Shown here piece after piece: positions 19,791 through 21,462 of a stretch of DNA of 21,462 bases. The notes beneath the pieces were generated by a model. It was given only the letters and a program-made list of their open reading frames with translations, was not told the origin of the DNA and searched no databases. The position numbers and the translations under genes were made by a program. The DNA comes from a virus, in IMG/VR virus record IMGVR_UViG_3300029286_000279, positions 1-21,462 of that record; one strand, written 5' to 3'. How positions within the stretch are numbered: the first letter of the stretch is position 1; every line of letters begins with the position of its first letter.

Positions 19791-20291
19791 ATGGGATTTG
19801 CCAAATCTAAAGATAACGTAACAACCAAGGTAACGGAACGTCTAATAGATAGAATAGTTGAAGTCCCAAAGTTTGTAGAAAAAATAGTAGAGATTCCAAA
19901 GTACGTAGAAAAAATATATGAAGTCCCTAGGATAGTTTATGTAGACAAGATAGTAGAAGTAGAAAAGATTAAGTGGATAGAAGTGGAAAAAAGAGTTGAC
20001 GTTCCAAGATACCACGATATAGATATAGCAAAGCCTATATTTAGAGAAGTTGAAGTTCTTAAGCCTATATTAAAACCAAAAGAAGTTGAATATGAAAAGC
20101 CTGTGTATCGTAGAAAAATAGTAGAAGTTTCAGAAATAAAAATAGTTCCCAAGATAGTGGAAAAAGAGATAGAAATAGAAAAACCTAAGTATGTAAACAA
20201 AGAAGTTATAAATGCGATAATAAAGAATGTAACAGTTGAAGCAGTAAAGCCTAAGTATGTTTGTCAGAAATGTGGAAATGAAATTATTTAA
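19791..20291 (+). CDS. VPK/IVE-repeat protein (alveolin/articulin-like repeats) with C-terminal CxxC
   Basis: 166 residues. From residue 21 there is a 10-residue repeat: RIVEVPKFVE, KIVEIPKYVE, KIYEVPRIVY, then VDKIVEVEKI, followed by looser repeats of V, E, K and P to about 150. The pattern (EKIVEVPK) is the one known from alveolin and articulin cytoskeletal proteins of protists. Whether there is real homology or just similar low-complexity cannot be told. The end, KPKYVCQKCGNEII, holds a C-x2-C knuckle (Cys158, Cys161). A fibrous tether or tail component is possible. RBS AGGAGG is 6 nt before the ATG; it overlaps the next gene by 1 nt. Confidence 0.7.
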   Translation: MGFAKSKDNVTTKVTERLIDRIVEVPKFVEKIVEIPKYVEKIYEVPRIVYVDKIVEVEKIKWIEVEKRVDVPRYHDIDIAKPIFREVEVLKPILKPKEVEYEKPVYRRKIVEVSEIKIVPKIVEKEIEIEKPKYVNKEVINAIIKNVTVEAVKPKYVCQKCGNEII

Positions 20292-20581
20292 TGACATTTG
20301 AAGGATTAAATAAAGTAGAAATTGCCGGGGGTCCTATAAGTTACAACTTAGAAGGAACCTCCACTAATCTCTATATAGAAAAAGTATTTGGAAATGGTAT
20401 GAACTCTATTTCAATAGTAAATGACCACGCAACAGATCCAATTCAAGTCTCCTACGACGGAGCCACTCTTGCTGGAACAATTAAAGCAAATGAGGAAATC
20501 ACGTTAAACGTACGAGGAAAGAGTTCTGTTTATATAAAGTCTACAGGAGGAACGGCTAACTACCGTCTATTCGCATGGTAA
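20291..20581 (+). CDS. Small beta-rich phage structural protein (96 aa)
   Basis: 96 residues: VEIAGGPISYNLEGTSTNLYIEKVFG, NSISIVNDHATDPIQVSYDGATLAGTIKANEEITLNVRGKSSVYIKSTGG, ending NYRLFAW. Alternating hydrophobic strands with a 'SIVND....IQVSYDG......I.A.E.ITLNVRGK.SVYIKS' pattern fit the small beta-sandwich domains of phage heads and tails. Its ATG uses the last A of the upstream stop, so translation is coupled. A virion role is inferred. Confidence 0.6.
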   Translation: MTFEGLNKVEIAGGPISYNLEGTSTNLYIEKVFGNGMNSISIVNDHATDPIQVSYDGATLAGTIKANEEITLNVRGKSSVYIKSTGGTANYRLFAW

Positions 20582-20769
20582 TACGCAGTAAAGAGATAAC
20601 AGTCCCTACTAATGTGGAAGGTTCCGTAGTTGTTGCCCCTAAGTACCCAGCATCCGTCACAATCACTCGCAATGCAAGTAATTTCATCACAGGTATCGAT
20701 GATGGCACAAGGGTATGGGCGATTGTCAGAGATTCAAATAACTACATAACGAGTTACACAATAACATGA
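20575..20769 (+). CDS. Small beta-rich phage protein (64 aa)
   Basis: 64 residues, MVIRSKEITVPTNVEGSVVVAPKYPASVTITRN and then ITGIDDGTRVWAIVRDSNNYITSYTIT. It is beta-rich, with 'NASNFITGIDDG' and 'DSNNYITSYT' forming two similar segments of the N-(F/Y)-I-T-(G/S)-(I/Y) type seen in phage fibre proteins. It overlaps its upstream gene by 7 nt and its downstream gene by 4 nt. Function unknown; a virion role is inferred from position. Confidence 0.6.
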   Translation: MVIRSKEITVPTNVEGSVVVAPKYPASVTITRNASNFITGIDDGTRVWAIVRDSNNYITSYTIT

Positions 20770-20939
20770 ACGAACTAATCTATAAATCTAAACCTGATGT
20801 TGACGGATACATAGAAGCGTATATCGACACGCCAAAGGGTGTTAAATACCTTTATTGCAAAGAAGATAACTTAGAGAATGCAATGAACGCCATAGAAGAA
20901 GTGGCGATGGAGGAAGAACAATTACCGATACTAGAATAA
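20766..20939 (+). CDS. Hypothetical small acidic protein (57 aa)
   Basis: 57 residues: ATG at 20766 overlaps the upstream TGA (ATGA), TAA at 20937-20939. Sequence MNELIYKSKPDVDGYIEAYIDTPKGVKYLYC, then an acidic helix LENAMNAIEEVAMEEEQLPILE. No motif recognised. Its last codons contain GGAGGA, which is at the right distance from a following ATT codon for the next frame. It could alternatively be the N-terminal part of a frameshifted product. Confidence 0.6.
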   Translation: MNELIYKSKPDVDGYIEAYIDTPKGVKYLYCKEDNLENAMNAIEEVAMEEEQLPILE

Positions 20940-21462
20940 TTAGTGTTGTAAACACGCCTTCAGACCAGATAGTGACAACACCGTCTACTGCAAAGACATT
21001 GACTTCTGGGGCAATACCTAAAGCCGATACAGGAAATACACTTATCGATTCTATTATTACCGAGAGTGCTGGAGCGATTGATATAGCAGGAAATGTAGCT
21101 GTTGATGATGTAAACGCAACAGGCACGGTAACTGCAACACACCTCACAGTGGACACCACAATGTTACTAGAGAGTGCGTCCATAACAGACTCGTCTGGAA
21201 CGATAACTTTTAACGATGAAAACCTCAATACTTCTGGGACTATAAGTCTACTATCAGATACCAACGATTTTATAGTCGGGGAAGGAAGTGATATGTCAGT
21301 TGGCTACACTGGAACGGTAGGCAGAATAGATACTTCCTTAGTAGCTCCGTCTGACTTGCAAATTGATTGCGGAACAGATAAAACAATAGTTCTTGATGAG
21401 TCAGTTTGGGACGATATTCAGTTTGCTACAAGCACAGGGAAAGTTCCGTCAGCAAACTACCC
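20921..21462 (+). CDS. Fibre-like protein, N-terminal part, with unusual ATT start (runs off window)
   Basis: An open frame of at least 180 codons to the window edge. It has no ATG, GTG or TTG between its upstream stop (20867-20869) and 20954. The ATT at 20921 has GGAGGA 6 nt upstream, so AUU initiation, as in infC, is the best guess; a -1 frameshift from the 57-aa gene is the alternative. Sequence: VNTPSDQIVTTPSTAKTL, then NTLIDSIITESAGAIDIAG and VDDVNATGTVTATHLTVDT, repeated Thr/Ser/Asp-rich beta strands of the type found in trimeric phage tail fibres and in the 119-aa protein at 17871. It probably encodes a tail fibre or appendage shaft. Confidence 0.7.
   Translation, partial: MTDTRIISVVNTPSDQIVTTPSTAKTLTSGAIPKADTGNTLIDSIITESAGAIDIAGNVAVDDVNATGTVTATHLTVDTTMLLESASITDSSGTITFNDENLNTSGTISLLSDTNDFIVGEGSDMSVGYTGTVGRIDTSLVAPSDLQIDCGTDKTIVLDESVWDDIQFATSTGKVPSANY

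Noticed and set aside
19937-20200. Minus-strand Ser/Thr/Ile-rich frame opposite the VPK-repeat gene
   Set aside because: It is the antisense reading of the repeats; the plus-strand gene has a good ribosome binding site and coupling to neighbours.

Overview
The window looks like part of the genome of a tailed double-stranded DNA bacteriophage (Caudoviricetes) from an uncultured bacterium, either free or as a prophage fragment. The reasons are dense, often 4-bp-overlapping gene packing, strong Shine-Dalgarno sites, a complete packaging and head module (small terminase candidate, large terminase, portal, scaffold, decoration proteins, major capsid protein), and typical small phage early genes. 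Standard stop codons are used and DnaA boxes plus a sigma70-type promoter are present, so the host is bacterial. Host taxonomy cannot be read from the sequence. No integrase, repressor, lysis gene or tRNA is visible here, so lifestyle is undecided.

Layout. Positions 1-8145 are read on the minus strand and form the early arm. From the promoter leftwards it holds a run of very small genes (including a ribbon-helix-helix protein and a possible histone-fold-like protein), a Cas4/RecB-type PD-(D/E)XK nuclease, its neighbour with a Cys cluster that may bind ssDNA, a small CxxC protein, a replisome-organiser-like protein, hypothetical genes, a protein with an N-terminal hexapeptide array, a cytosine-C5 DNA methyltransferase, a DUF6948-like protein, and the start of a Gly-Ser-Asp-rich protein. 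Positions 8146-9227 are a roughly 1.1-kb non-coding divergent region. It contains a near-consensus leftward promoter, two families of short tandem repeats, an AT-rich stretch, a 19-bp direct repeat, and six DnaA boxes in one orientation, so it is a strong candidate replication origin. From 9228 onward everything is read on the plus strand: packaging, portal, scaffold, two paralogous decoration-type proteins, capsid, then virion accessory and fibre-type proteins.

How it works together. The left arm would start replication and recombination from the central origin and modify phage DNA with the methyltransferase. The right arm would build and fill the head. Unusual pieces are an intein with a LAGLIDADG endonuclease placed exactly inside the terminase P-loop, a GroES-like co-chaperonin gene among the virion genes (a plausible analogue of T4 gp31), three short proteins with Sec-type N-termini in the structural region, a protein made of 10-residue VPK/IVE repeats resembling alveolin/articulin repeats of protists, and a final fibre-like gene with no ordinary start codon but a well-placed Shine-Dalgarno before an ATT codon.

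Several genes below (at 4417, 6551, 6891, 7077, 7720, 7813, 20766 and 20921) are short or use non-ATG starts and were found by reading the strands directly. Functional names rest on motif recognition from memory, not on database searches.
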